Shown: positions 1-12,300 of the stretch, piece after piece
Layout: every line of letters starts with the position of its first letter
Position numbering within the stretch: the first letter of the stretch is position 1
Assembly (NCBI GenBank): GCA_001970855.1
Contig: LSSN01000595.1
Coordinates: 22,933 to 43,580 of the forward strand
Origin: Smittium culicis
Lineage: Eukaryota; Kickxellomycota; Harpellomycetes; Harpellales; Legeriomycetaceae
Reading direction: 5' to 3'
Length of the DNA stretch: 20,648 nt
Made by a program: the position numbers and the translations under genes
The notes under the pieces: model-generated
What the model saw: only the letters and a program-made list of their open reading frames with translations
The model's database searches: none
Told to the model about the DNA's origin: nothing

Positions 1-141
<141 letters not shown>

Positions 142-3100
142 ATCTAATATAATCTGGATTTATTTAATTCAAGCTTGGATACTAAAGAATTAAATTTATA
201 TAATAAAATTTCGAAAATATATACTGTAAAATTAATTGTGAATTCTATAAATATATTTTTATTTAAAGAAAATTATTTCAGTTTATATTATTTCACCTTT
301 AATTAAAGATTTTTAAAAGCTATTTACAACATTTTTTATTCTATAGTAGAAAATAAATTAGAATATCGTTATTTAAATTTAAAATAATAATATATTAACA
401 AATGATTTTTCATATTAAAATAAAGTTGTGTTTATATTTAATATCAAATTAAAACCAAAATCCCCTTTATTATATGTGGTAGATTTCAAAATACCACTAC
501 CTTTATTTTCAATTAAGGATTTTGATATGATATGAATTATTTAAAGATCTTGTTGTTCGAAAAAAAAAAACAATAAAAAAATAAAAACTAAGAATAAAGG
601 TTTAAAATTTAAAGTTTTAGATTAGTTCAGTATGTAAAATGTTTAAGCATATAGATATACGAGATTTAATATTCAGCTACTTTTTACTCTTTGTTATATT
701 TTGGAGCTTGTTTATTTGTTAACTATAAAAACTAAACTTAAAACTAAAGAAAATATGATTTGATATTATTTTATAATAATTTTTTTCCGAGAGCGCGTCC
801 AAAGTTTCGGCAGCTGTTAGCTTTTTTACATAAATTCGGTGAGCTAAATTTTAAATATGTTTCCACTTGATATTAGTATTACTATTACTATTGTTCTTTT
901 TCATTTTCATTTTCATTTTATGACGTAGTGCTTAATTATTTAATTTTTTTTTCTTTCTTCTTTTCTTTGTAGAATAAGTTTTATTTATGTTTATCCAATA
1001 AAATTGGATGCTTTTTATATTCGAAATTTCAAAAAAAAAAAAAAAAAAAATTAACCTAAATTTCACAAAGAAAATCCAAAAAAAAAAAACTTTTTCTTTT
1101 CTTTTTCATTAGTTTCTTCCCAATTTATCTTTAATATAGTTTATTTCTTTGTAATCGGTCGTGAAATCGCTCTACGGCATATATTATTACTAATGATATT
1201 AATTAAAAATCTACTAACTTTTAGACATTACTAATATTATAGTTTTCATTAATTTATATACTTTTTTTTTTAATCCATGAAAAAATTCATTTTGATTTTA
1301 ATTTACACGTACTCTTTATTATTCGAATTCATTCATACAAAAAACAATGATTAGCTTATTAAATTTTAAATATTTAAATTCAAAATATAATTTAATAAAA
1401 AGTATTTATATATGAAATGAAAAAGATAAAATATTCGAATAGCATAAATAACTCGAATAATAGATAAAAAACTTATTATTAAAATATTTTTAAAATTTAT
1501 AAAGATACATTTCGCCTATTAACATTTTCTACATCTAAATATATCAACATAATCTATTGAAATTGATTAATTTACATTTTTGAAATATATAAAAAAGTTA
1601 TTTTGGTATATTTTCACATTAAAAAACATATATATAAAAATACTATAAATATTTTTCAGATATTATTAATAGCTTTTATCGATATAATATATTAAATTTA
1701 TAATTTTAATTTATTTATAATATTACATGTTATTTTATGGATTTTCTCATCATAATAAAAAACGCAATAAATCCGATTTTAGTGAAAAAAAATTTTTTTT
1801 ACAGATAAACTTCATTAAAATTACGAGTTATTTTGCTTTGATTATTTCTATCAAATGTATAAAGAATGAAATTTTTCCCAAATATAAATTCGTGATATTT
1901 CAAAATTTCTTTGATACTAAAAAATTCAACTTAGATTTTTAAAATTTAATTTTTGAAATCCGTAAAATAGTTTATTATAATTTGATAAATAAAATTAGGG
2001 TATAAAAAAATTAAAATTTAAGTCAAAAACTAAAGAAAAAGTAAAATAACTTAATTTCATACTATAATAAAACCCAATTTACGGTGTGAATCCTGATGAA
2101 TTTTTTAGATTATAGTCCATCTATTTTTTTTATAATTTAAATATGATTAAATTTAGCATATAATAATTTATACTAGCACTATAATGTTTACTGATATTGA
2201 ATTAGTTTATATCTTAATTAAAAAAAAGTCTAAATAAATTTAATTTGTATCATTTCTATCGATTTGAGTTTAACAAGAATTGTATAAATTTCATTAAACT
2301 CGTGAAAATTTTTTCATTATTACTTCATATCTTTACTTTATGTTTTTATTATTTAAAATGAATATATTGTTGGTACATTATACTAAATCAGCAATATAAA
2401 ACCGTTATTTTATCTAATTTGAGTCTTTTACGTTTCTCTGGTTGAATTTTATCTATTCTAATATATTATGAATAAATTCAAAATCTGTTAGAATTTTCGG
2501 AAACTAAAATTTGGATTTACCGAGTGATAATATACTAGAATTTAAAATTACAGCAGGTAATTATTTATTAAGAAATCTCACTGAATTTCAGAATGTTGAA
2601 AGCTACATTACAAAATTTCATTTTTTTTCTTAATTAGGGCACCCTTGATTATTCGCTGGTGAATCACTTCGTTTTTTTTTTCTCGGAATTTTTTTTTATA
2701 ATTATTAATAAATAAAATAAAGAAAACTTAAATTATGAATTACTGGTGTTAATTGAATAAGAAATTTATATACCATTCAAATAAAATACACTAGTGTATA
2801 AATTCTTACAATTTATTTTATTTTTTTTGTCTGAGAGTTTAATAATTACAAGTTTTGCTTAATTTTGAGTTGTATTGAATGTCTTTTATAGGCTTTTAAT
2901 ATATTTTGTGTATGTTAATCTAATATATATATGTAAAATACATTACTTTTGGGCTCTAATATCAAGAGGTGGCAGTTGAGGTAAAATTCAAAAAGTGTGA
3001 ATAGTAAATACTCATAGATATTTCTAAATTTTATCTTTATTATATTTAAAAAACAAAATTCCACATTTTATATCTATTAGCTGTTATAATTACGATTCTA

Positions 3101-3383
3101 AAAATACTATAAGGTATGCATATTTATTTAAATATTTATCAATTTTCACAATAGTAGTTTTCTTTTCATAGCTTTATATATTAGATTAAATAAATAATTG
3201 TCACTATTAAATCTAAAAAAAATGTTATATCTATTTTGGTTGTATTATTCTAAAAGAATATTAATCTAGCTTAAAGTATTTTTAATAAGACGCGTTTATT
3301 ATAAACAGATAATTATAACTAGATATTTTGTAGCAAGATATTTTTATATTTATTTAATATTAATTATTATAAATAAGAATAGT

Positions 3384-3403
3384 TGAGAGATGAGAGATGA
3401 GAG
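3384..3403. repeat. Short tandem repeat, TGAGAGA x2.9
   Basis: Two perfect TGAGAGA units followed by TGAGAG. This is a purine-only style heptamer minisatellite inside otherwise A/T-dominated DNA. No function is visible. Confidence 0.9.
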
Positions 3404-5128
3404 CTAAGATTATAACCAAAATACTTCAAAATATGATTATTCTGAGTGCAAATATTATAATTTTTAAACTAATTTCTTGTTTTAAAGTCGCATTTATAGT
3501 CTAGATAATTTTTTTTTTTTTCAATTTACTTTATTGATAGCGGTTTCTGGATATTTATTTGTTTAGAAATAACTATTTCATATGAAAAATATTTGAAAAA
3601 AAAAAATCGAACCAAGTAATTAAAATAAATTTTATATCCAGTAAAAAATTTGATTGAATTATATTAAATTATTAGATTATTAAACATATTATAGATTTAG
3701 AATAGTATAATTTATTCAGAGAACAATTAAAAAAGCATCCTTTTAAGGAAAAGTATGAAATTTTGTAAAGTTTATATCAATACTCATATATTCTATAAGA
3801 TTCCAATTATTTATTAGTATTAAAATAAACTCATTTTTTTAATTATATTATAAAAAAAGAATAATACTCTGCTTTAAAATTAGATAATTGGGATACTTAC
3901 TAAAACTCGGAATTTATTTTGTGGGAATACTTAAGGGGGAAATTATGGTAGGCTAATTAAATTATGCCTATAAAAAATAAAGACAATAATTTATTATAGA
4001 TCCTAAAGCAGAAAAGTATAATTAAAATATAGATGATAATGTAAATCAATGTATAAAAAAATATATAAATTTACAACATTAAAATCAAAATATGATCATA
4101 ATTGAAAAACATATATGCAAATTTAATCTTAGAATTTTAAAAATCTTGAAATTCCAAAAAACCGATATAGAAAAAATAATCAAATAGAAAATATGTATTT
4201 TTATTTATCTACCTATGCAATAAACCCATAATAGAAGAAAGCCAGGGATTTCTTGGATATAAATGAAATAAAAATTTTTTTAGAGTACTTTATATATGGG
4301 AGATTATTTCGAGGAGCGGAACTTTTCCTATCAAAAATTTCTTACTTTGCAGCATTACTTTTATTATTAAATCTTGCTAGAATATAAAATCGAATGAATA
4401 ATATTATTCAACCAATACTTTTGCCTAATAAAAATAAGCAAATAGAAATTCTAAGAAAAAATGTTCCGTGTCGCCTAAGAATATCCCATATAGTTATATC
4501 TAAGGATTATATATATATATACATTGAATCATCGATCTTGAAAAAGAAATGCAAACAGGTTATAATAAAATTAATAACAGTGTAAAACCAATCATAAATT
4601 TAAATTCGGTATATATAATTAGTTTTCTAAAAAATTTATAACTATTAAAAAAAAATTATATGATATATTTTAATTTGAGAGAAACGGAATTAAAATAATA
4701 ATAATAAGCTCTAAAAAAAAATAAAATTTCGTATAAACGACTCGAAAAGTTATAGGGGGATAGAAATTTAAAATAAAGTATTAAAAACTAGATACATTCT
4801 GTATATTTTTGTTATTGTAATAATCATCAATAAAATTTTAATCGGAAATAATTTTTAATTATATTTAAAAATATTATAAGTATCAATAATACAGTTGCTA
4901 ATAATAAATAATATAATTAAATCTCTGACATGAAAAGTAGCAGTAAATAATTTTTATTAATTGGTAGAAAACAAGAAGCATTATTTGAAACTTTACATTG
5001 ACAGATAATCTTTAAATCTAGTTCATTAACAATCAATTATATATCATCATTTTCAAATAATAGGTGAGGTACCGATTTTTAATCTATGTATCAAACTAAG
5101 AGTTCTAAATGTATTTATTAAGAATATA

Positions 5129-5139
5129 GGGGGGGGGGG
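5129..5139 (+). repeat. Homopolymer G11
   Basis: Eleven consecutive G residues follow ATATA and precede TTTGG. Runs of A or T are everywhere in this window, but this is the only long G run. It could be a true mononucleotide repeat or a sequencing artefact. Confidence 0.9.
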
Positions 5140-5213
5140 TTTGGTTTTTTTAAAGTATATTTTAGCTAATAAGTTATTAGTAATTATTGTTAATATTAAA
5201 TATAAAATTCAAG

Positions 5214-5233
5214 TTATGAATTATGAATTATGA
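5214..5233. repeat. Short tandem repeat, TTATGAA x2.9
   Basis: Two full TTATGAA units and a partial third. A related string (GTGAATTATGATATG) appears about 150 bp downstream, near 5387-5401. Simple-sequence DNA with no visible function. Confidence 0.85.
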
Positions 5234-5839
5234 GCGCATAGTTCTAAGTTTATATTATCAAAATTATAAATTTATTTATCAAAATTTATCGTTTAATGGT
5301 GAGTATGAGTGATAAATGGTATCTCTAGTAGTTAATAATTGAAATTTTTAGCAATTTTTTAGAATAAGTGATGGTATTTATGAATTGTGAATTATGATAT
5401 GATCAGAAATTTTTCACTATTTATTTTTATCTTAATAATGATTACTATTTAGTTTGAGTAATCAAATATTTATAATCAAACATTTATAATCAAAAAATTT
5501 TTATAGCTAACTATTACTAAAATTTGAAATTCACATTATTCTGCAGATAAACTAGCTATATGTCAAAGTTATTTTGTGCCCACGTGCCTAGCCTTTTTTT
5601 CTAGGGTTTTTTTGTATAATTACTAAATTAACAAGTTAATTTAATAACGAGAGTATTCTTTATAATTTTATTTATTTATTTATTCGATAACCAAAATTAA
5701 AGGAAAATTGGGCTATCTTTATATCCACAAAACTCTTGATCCTGTTTATTTTAATGCCAATACTCCTTTTACCGATGGTATTTCGGATATTTCTCGGATT
5801 ATCCGTGTAAAAATAGCAAATTAAATTATAAATAATATA

Positions 5840-5854
5840 GATAAGATAAGATAA
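5840..5854 (+). promoter_or_regulatory. Three tandem GATAA motifs
   Basis: GATAA is repeated three times head to tail. Fungal GATA-family zinc-finger regulators bind GATAA or HGATAR sites, often in clusters, so this could be an upstream activating site. It lies about 90 bp before the GC-richer patch with the 27-codon frame at 5942. In DNA this AT-rich, a chance pentamer repeat is equally possible. Confidence 0.25.
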
Positions 5855-5941
5855 GAGAAATTAAACTTATATAAGTAAGCTTAAAACGAGAATTAAAGGT
5901 ATTGGGCGAGAAACTTAACAAGTAAAACACATTAAATAATT

Positions 5942-6022
5942 ATGTCTTATAATTGGCGGAAGTTAGCTACCTTCTGCCTCGTCTTCGGTTTCCACCACGG
6001 CATATACTTGCTTCAATATTAA
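5942..6022 (+). CDS. Candidate 26-residue small hydrophobic protein or structured RNA
   Basis: I do not recognise this. A frame of 26 codons plus TAA begins at an ATG at 5942. Its predicted peptide starts MSYNWRK and continues with a hydrophobic stretch (LATFCLVFGF) that could span a membrane. The segment about 5954-6003 is roughly half G+C, against about 20 percent in the surrounding desert, which suggests it has been kept for a reason. The same bases form an 8-bp stem, GGCGGAAG with CTTCTGCC (5955-5978), so a structured RNA is an alternative. On the minus strand a short acidic frame ending VETEDEAEGS then stop is also present. Three GATAA motifs lie upstream. Reported as a candidate only. 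Confidence 0.2.
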   Translation: MSYNWRKLATFCLVFGFHHGIYLLQY

Positions 6023-9000
6023 ACTTCATAGTTTTATAATGTTTATAAAACTATATTTGTCGTTTTTTATTGAATTTACGTTTAGATTTTTTTTAAACGT
6101 AAGAATTAAATTTCAAATCAGAAAATGTATAATTCTTAATATATGAAGTAAAATATTAATGATAGAAGAATAATAAACTTATTAGTTTTATAATTATAAA
6201 AAAATAAAAAGAATCACTGTTGACGTATCACTTATATTCTATGAAATCTGCTATTTTTTTACAGCATAAATGATTAATATTTCGATTTAATTTGTGTTAT
6301 ATAATTATATATTCTATTTTTTAAAATTTAGTAAATTTTTTTTCTAGATTATTATTAATCAAGAGTTATTTGTGATAATTATTATTGCAATCAATTAATT
6401 TATATTATTAAGTATTTAAAATTTTTTTTACCATATAATTCCAAGATAATTCAAATAGACTCATTGATGATTAAAAATTTTTATATTACCGTTATCATAA
6501 AATTAGCAATTAAGAGTTTATGTACTTGTAAAGAAAATATCTATCAGTTATTATTATCAATTATTTTTTTCATTATCCAATATAATTTCAAAATTTATAT
6601 ATTTCATATATTTAAATTACGATTTATTTTTTAAAAATGAATTTAAAGAAAAAAAATATCAAAACTTTCAATTCAACCAAAATTCATTTTTATTGATTTG
6701 GTCCACAATTTTAATCGTAAGAGTTTATTAATAAACTTATCATCTTTTTAAACGGCACTAAAAAAATAGTATTGACGTAAGTTTGGTAAAAAATTTTCAA
6801 CTAAACATAATTTAACTATAGATAAATTTATAATGATTAAATAAAAATGCCATAAAAAATTTTTTAATCAAGGAAATAAAAAAATACTTTTTTAATAAAA
6901 TCTGCCAGGTTTAAAGCTTTAAGAGGTGACTCGTTTATATTTTATCTGAATTATTGGCCAATGATTTTTCAAGAAAGTAAATTAAATAATCATTGATAAT
7001 ATATTATTTGAAATTGAATTTAAAACAGTAAAAAAATTTTTGAATTATAGATCAAATAATATATTTAGTTTTAGTTAATGTATTTTCTGAGAAAGATATA
7101 GCTAATCGACATTAAGATATAGATTTGATCATTATAAAATATATAAATAATTTAAGGATAAATACTAAAATTGAAATTTTAATTGCAATATTTATTTATT
7201 TCTTATATTTAGACCTTTAATGTATTTAAAACTTGAAATAATATTCTTGTCAATAGTAAATATACTGTGCAATGAATAGTTATTTCACTAATTTATCTTT
7301 TAATTATCTTTAAAATCATTTTTAAATACTATCACAACGTTAATTATATTTTCTAATAATTTTAACATTTAATGTAAAATTAATCGTTAAATTTAAATTA
7401 AAAAAGTTCAAATTCTAGTTATATGCTTCTCAAAATCTAAGATATCATAAATAATACATACATATTAAAACTAATTTTACTAAAATTATTTTTGATGTTC
7501 ACAGTCAAAAATATAAAACGAAACTTCATTTACACGATTTTCAAGCAAAAATTAACTATTATTTTCTGATTAAATATTTTATAAAATATGAGAACGGACC
7601 TATCACGATAAACGATGTTGAATTTTAAATTAATACAGTTATTCTATTTTTATAATCCTTCGCAATTCAATAGATATAAACTCAAACAATGCAAAGTTTT
7701 TTATTTATATTTACATAGATACACTTTCAAAAATAGTTTTTATAACTAGGGATGAGAGATAATTATTATAAACATGATTAAACGTGTAGCTATTCTTAAA
7801 TAATATAAGCGTATTAGATAATTTTATTATATCGAGGGAATTTTTTATTAAAATAATTTAACCTAAGTATCATTACCCTTTTTAGTCTATCATAAAATAA
7901 AAGTTTAGCCCCAGTCGATAAATTTATGCGACATTGTTTTGAGGAACGGAAACTTTTAATTAACTGGCTTTTCTTCTATTATTAAATAAATGAAATTATT
8001 GGCAGAATCAGATAGCTTATTAGATATTAATCTCGAATTAATTTTAATAAATAAAACCAAACTTATAAGCGTTAAAAATTTGTTAGAATAGCACCGCTTC
8101 TCAAAGAAATCTGCATGATAATAAAATGATATCTTAGAAATTAAAAATTCTTGTCTAATGTTTTTTATGGACGATCGATATTTTATTATATTCAAAAAAT
8201 CATTAAGGTAAGGTTATTGTTATAACATCATTTTTTTTATTTTAGAACATAGATTATAAATGATGGAAACATTTAAATTTTCGTCCCAATTTAGATAACA
8301 CAGTGTACTAAATTAAATTTATAGCTAAAAAGCTTTGGTTGATCAAATAATGTTATAATTTTTGCTAATAAGTATAGATGTATTAATCTTTTTTACAGTG
8401 TTTTTCAAAAATAACTTTTTTATTTTTAATAAAAAAAAGTTTTTATATAATACATTCTTAGCGATAAGATTCATTTTTAATGTAAAATTTTCCAAAAAAA
8501 ATACCAAATAAATAATCTAATTAAAAATAGTGACTTATGGCATTAAGAGAACAATCTTTCACCAGGAAAAAAAAAGATAAATTTAGATAAAGTATTTTGA
8601 GATTTGTGTTTTAAGAGTTTTCAACCCAGATGATTGAGTTTTTAGAGGCTTTTCTTTTGTCAATTTTATTTCCTGTAACTATTTTAATAAGGTAATGCCA
8701 AATAAAAATTCATATTATTTCTTGCTAAAATCGACTTTTTTTTAAATATAAAATTTGCTAAGAACAGAAAAGAATTTTGAGTTATTTGCCTATATTTGCC
8801 TTGTAATTAGATTCTTATAAGTAAATACCCATGCTTTTATAAATTAGCAAATTATGGCATTTATTTTTCAAATTAGCCTAGTTAAATTAATATCCTAATA
8901 CTATATATTTATTCTACTTTAGTTTTTCTAGGTTCAATTGAAATAGCAAAAAAATTTGGATGGTTCAATATAGGGTGCTATAAGACTTGATTGCAATTCT

Positions 9001-9333
9001 GTTCTTAATGCTAGCATTTCAATCGAACATTGTCTACACTAGCAACGGTTTATGGAATCTGCTTTTATAGTTTTTTCTGAGATCAAAATTTATATCGAAG
9101 CTTTGTTCGCAAATAACCCAATAATAAGAAGAAAATCAGTTATTGGATGGATAAAATTACAGTTATATTATTGGATTAAATTGTTTACTTTAATTATTAG
9201 GAAAAAAAAATAAACAACCTGAATTTAATTTAATTCTCAGCTAATATGATTTTAGTTTATTTTCTACCGTCTTTATAAATTTATCTTTCATAAAATTTTA
9301 ATTTCAGATTTTAAAAATAAAGAAATCTAAAAA

Positions 9334-12300
9334 ATGAAAGTAGATGAACTAATCATCGACGGCTTTAAGTCATACGCTTCCAGAACTCACGTTAAAGGTT
9401 GGGATTCTGAGTTCAATGCAATCACCGGGCTCAATGGATCAGGAAAATCAAATATATTAGATGCTTTTTGCTTCGTTTTAGGAATCAAAAATTATAAAAT
9501 GGTTAGTTATAACACGCTATTTATATGTTATTTCATCATGATTAAAAATTTCTCTTCTCTATTTTGCTAGCTTCGCTCAAGCAATATCATGGATTTAATC
9601 TACAAAAAAGGGCAAGCAGGAATTACTAAGGCTTCAGTAACAATTGTTTTTGACAACACTGATAAAAAAACTAGCCCTCCAGGCTATGAAGAATGCCGTC
9701 AAATAACTTTAACTCGCCAGGTTAAAATAATAATCTATTCTTAATTATACATATTTTCTAACTTTATATTGAAATTATTTATGTATAGATCATGGTTGGA
9801 GGAAAAAGTAAATACATGATTAATGGGCATAACTCACAAGAGCAAACAGTTTCAAATATGCTCCAAGCAGTTCAATTAAACATAAACAATCCGCATTTCT
9901 TGATCATGCAAGGAAAAATTACACAGGTTTTAAATATGCAGCCAAAAGAAATATTATCTATGATCGAGGAGGCTGCTGGAACTCGTATGTTTGAAGACCG
10001 TAAAGAGAAAGCCATTAAAACCATCGCAAAGAAAGAAAAAAAGATAGATGAAATTCAAGTTGTAAGATTACACTTCTAATAATAAAGGTCTATAATGATT
10101 TTTTTAACTATTTTTATGCTATATAGATTCTTAAAGAGGAGATAACACCAAAACTTGACAAACTTCGCGCTGAAAAACAAGGCTTTTTAGAATATCAAAA
10201 AGTAAATACAGAGTTTGACAGATTGCAAAGATTAGTAACTGCGTATGAATATACAAAAACTGAGGTAAATTTGTACTTTATAAATTTTCATTTTCTACAT
10301 ATCTTTTTTAACTTGGTAATATTAATTTCAAAAAGGAACGAATAAATGCTTCTGAAGAACTTTTAACACTCAATCAACAAAAACTTAACGAAGAGCTAAA
10401 CAAAAAAGAACAGTTAAAAGCTGAAATCAATAATATCATCGAAAGTAAAGATGATATTACAGAGAGAAGAAAAAAGGTATTTAATCTTTTAAAATTTATT
10501 TTATGTGTTTTAATAGATTATGCTCTTTATTTAAATAGGAGATTAAAAAGAATGGCGAGCTACAAACTAGACAAGAAAGTGTAGATGTACTAGGGAAGCA
10601 AATGGTTAAGCTAAAGACTAAGCTAGACATTATCGAATCATCTTATATCGAAGAAGTCAATAGTCAAAAAGATATCCAGTTACATATAGAAAAGGTATTT
10701 TTCATTCTAATATTTATTATAATACTAACAATAGTTTAATACTTGAAAAATCATTGTTAATAACCTTGGATTTTTTTTCAGGTTGAAAAAACTTTAAAAA
10801 CTGCTCAAGAAAAGTATAGTCAAAATAAATCTCAATTTGAAAAGGAGAAATCAAACTTGAGTAGCCAAAAAGAAAAGATTGAAAAACTAGACCAGCTTGT
10901 CCAATCTTTGACAACGGGTGTGACATCAGATGAAAGTAACGATGGAGGCTTTGCACAGCAGCTACAAGGTAATTTTTCACGATTTAGATACTTATTTAAA
11001 TTGCAATATCAGTAGGTTGAATCTGAACTTGAAAATTTTAATTGAAAAATAATTTTAGACGCTATGAAATTGCAAGCAAATGCTCGAACTAAAATCGAAC
11101 AAAGCGAATTAAAGATTAAGATGCTTAAATCAGAAAAATTAAGCTTAGAGCCCAAAATTGCGATAGCTTACAAAGAAATTGACCAGTTACTAGCCAGAAA
11201 AAAAGAATTGGAAAAAAAAATAATAGATTTCCAAGTAACTCATTTATAATTATTTTTTTTCAGCTTTTTTATGAAAATACTTATACATTATTAAAATGTT
11301 TTTAGACTAAAAAGCAAGGTGTTAACTATGATATAAAAGCTGACAATGAGTTAAATACAGCTCTTGAAGCTGAGCGTAATAAATATGAAGGGCTAAAGAT
11401 TGTAAGTTTGAACATATTGGCTTCATTAATAGCTAGATTACAATATTAAATGATTTTTTACATGAATAGGAAGAGAAAAAACTCTCTGCAGGAGTTTCTG
11501 GACTAAATCTATCATTCGATGATCCCGAGCCTGGCTTTGATCGTAAAAAAGTTAAAGGAGCTGTTGCCCAGTTAGTCAGACTTGATAAAAATTCAGTTTA
11601 TGCAGCCCAGGCCTTAGAAGTTTGTGCAGGCGGAAGACTTTATAACGTAATCATTTCAATTTATTATGCTATTAATTAATTTTCCTGATAGGCTATAAAA
11701 TTCGTTTTTTTCTCTTGCTGTTATTATTAAACCAAATTATACTTTTATTTATTGTAATCTCTGGTGCGTTATAAACTTTTAGATTGTAGTTGATAGCGAC
11801 TCTACTGGTGCCAAGCTGCTAGAAAAGGGAAGGCTCAAGAAAAGAGTGACCATCATACCATTAAATAAGATAAACAGCTATAAACCTTCAATTAACGCTA
11901 TAAAAGCTGCAAAAGAACTAGCACCAGGTAAAGTTGACTTAGCTTTAACTTTTGTTGGATATGATAAGGAGGTTGAATCGGCGATGGTATTTGTTTTTGG
12001 AAGTACACTAATCTGTGAAGGTAGCTAGAATTTTTATATTTTTTTATTCTCTAAATAATTTATACTTACTCTTATCGTTGTTGATATATATATTTGTACA
12101 ATGTATTTATTACCCGAAATTTAATGATTTCAAATAGATGCTGTTTCTGCAAAAACAGTGACATTCAATAAAGCTGTTAAGCTCAAGTCAGTTACCTTAG
12201 AAGGCGATGTGTATGATCCATCTGGTACCTTGCAAGGAGGGAGTAGACCTAGTAATTCTGGCATTCTTGAAAAGCTTTCCTTACTAAATGAAGTTAGATC

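Noticed and set aside
1727..1942. 71-codon plus frame
   Set aside because: Composed almost entirely of Phe, Lys, Ile and Asn as expected for A/T-rich chance sequence; no motif.
4394..4585. 63-codon plus frame
   Set aside because: Slightly more protein-like than others but recalls no family, includes a TATATA-derived Tyr-Ile repeat, and has no supporting exons.
7874..7910. CCCTTTTTAGTCTATCAT resembling the left end of MITE copy 3
   Set aside because: 14 of 18 bases match, but no internal blocks or right end follow at the expected distance.
4311..7960. Similar strings GAGGAGCGGAACTTTT (4311) and GAGGAACGGAAACTTTT (7941), each followed later by TATTATTAAAT
   Set aside because: The match is about 16 bases with poor flanking similarity. 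It could be a decayed repeat but is too short to support.
7956..8195. 79-codon minus frame
   Set aside because: Low-complexity A/T-driven composition; no motif or context.
11261..11263. Alternative CAG acceptor in SMC2 intron 8
   Set aside because: Using it introduces an in-frame TAG before the conserved reading continues; the acceptor ending at 11305 keeps the frame.
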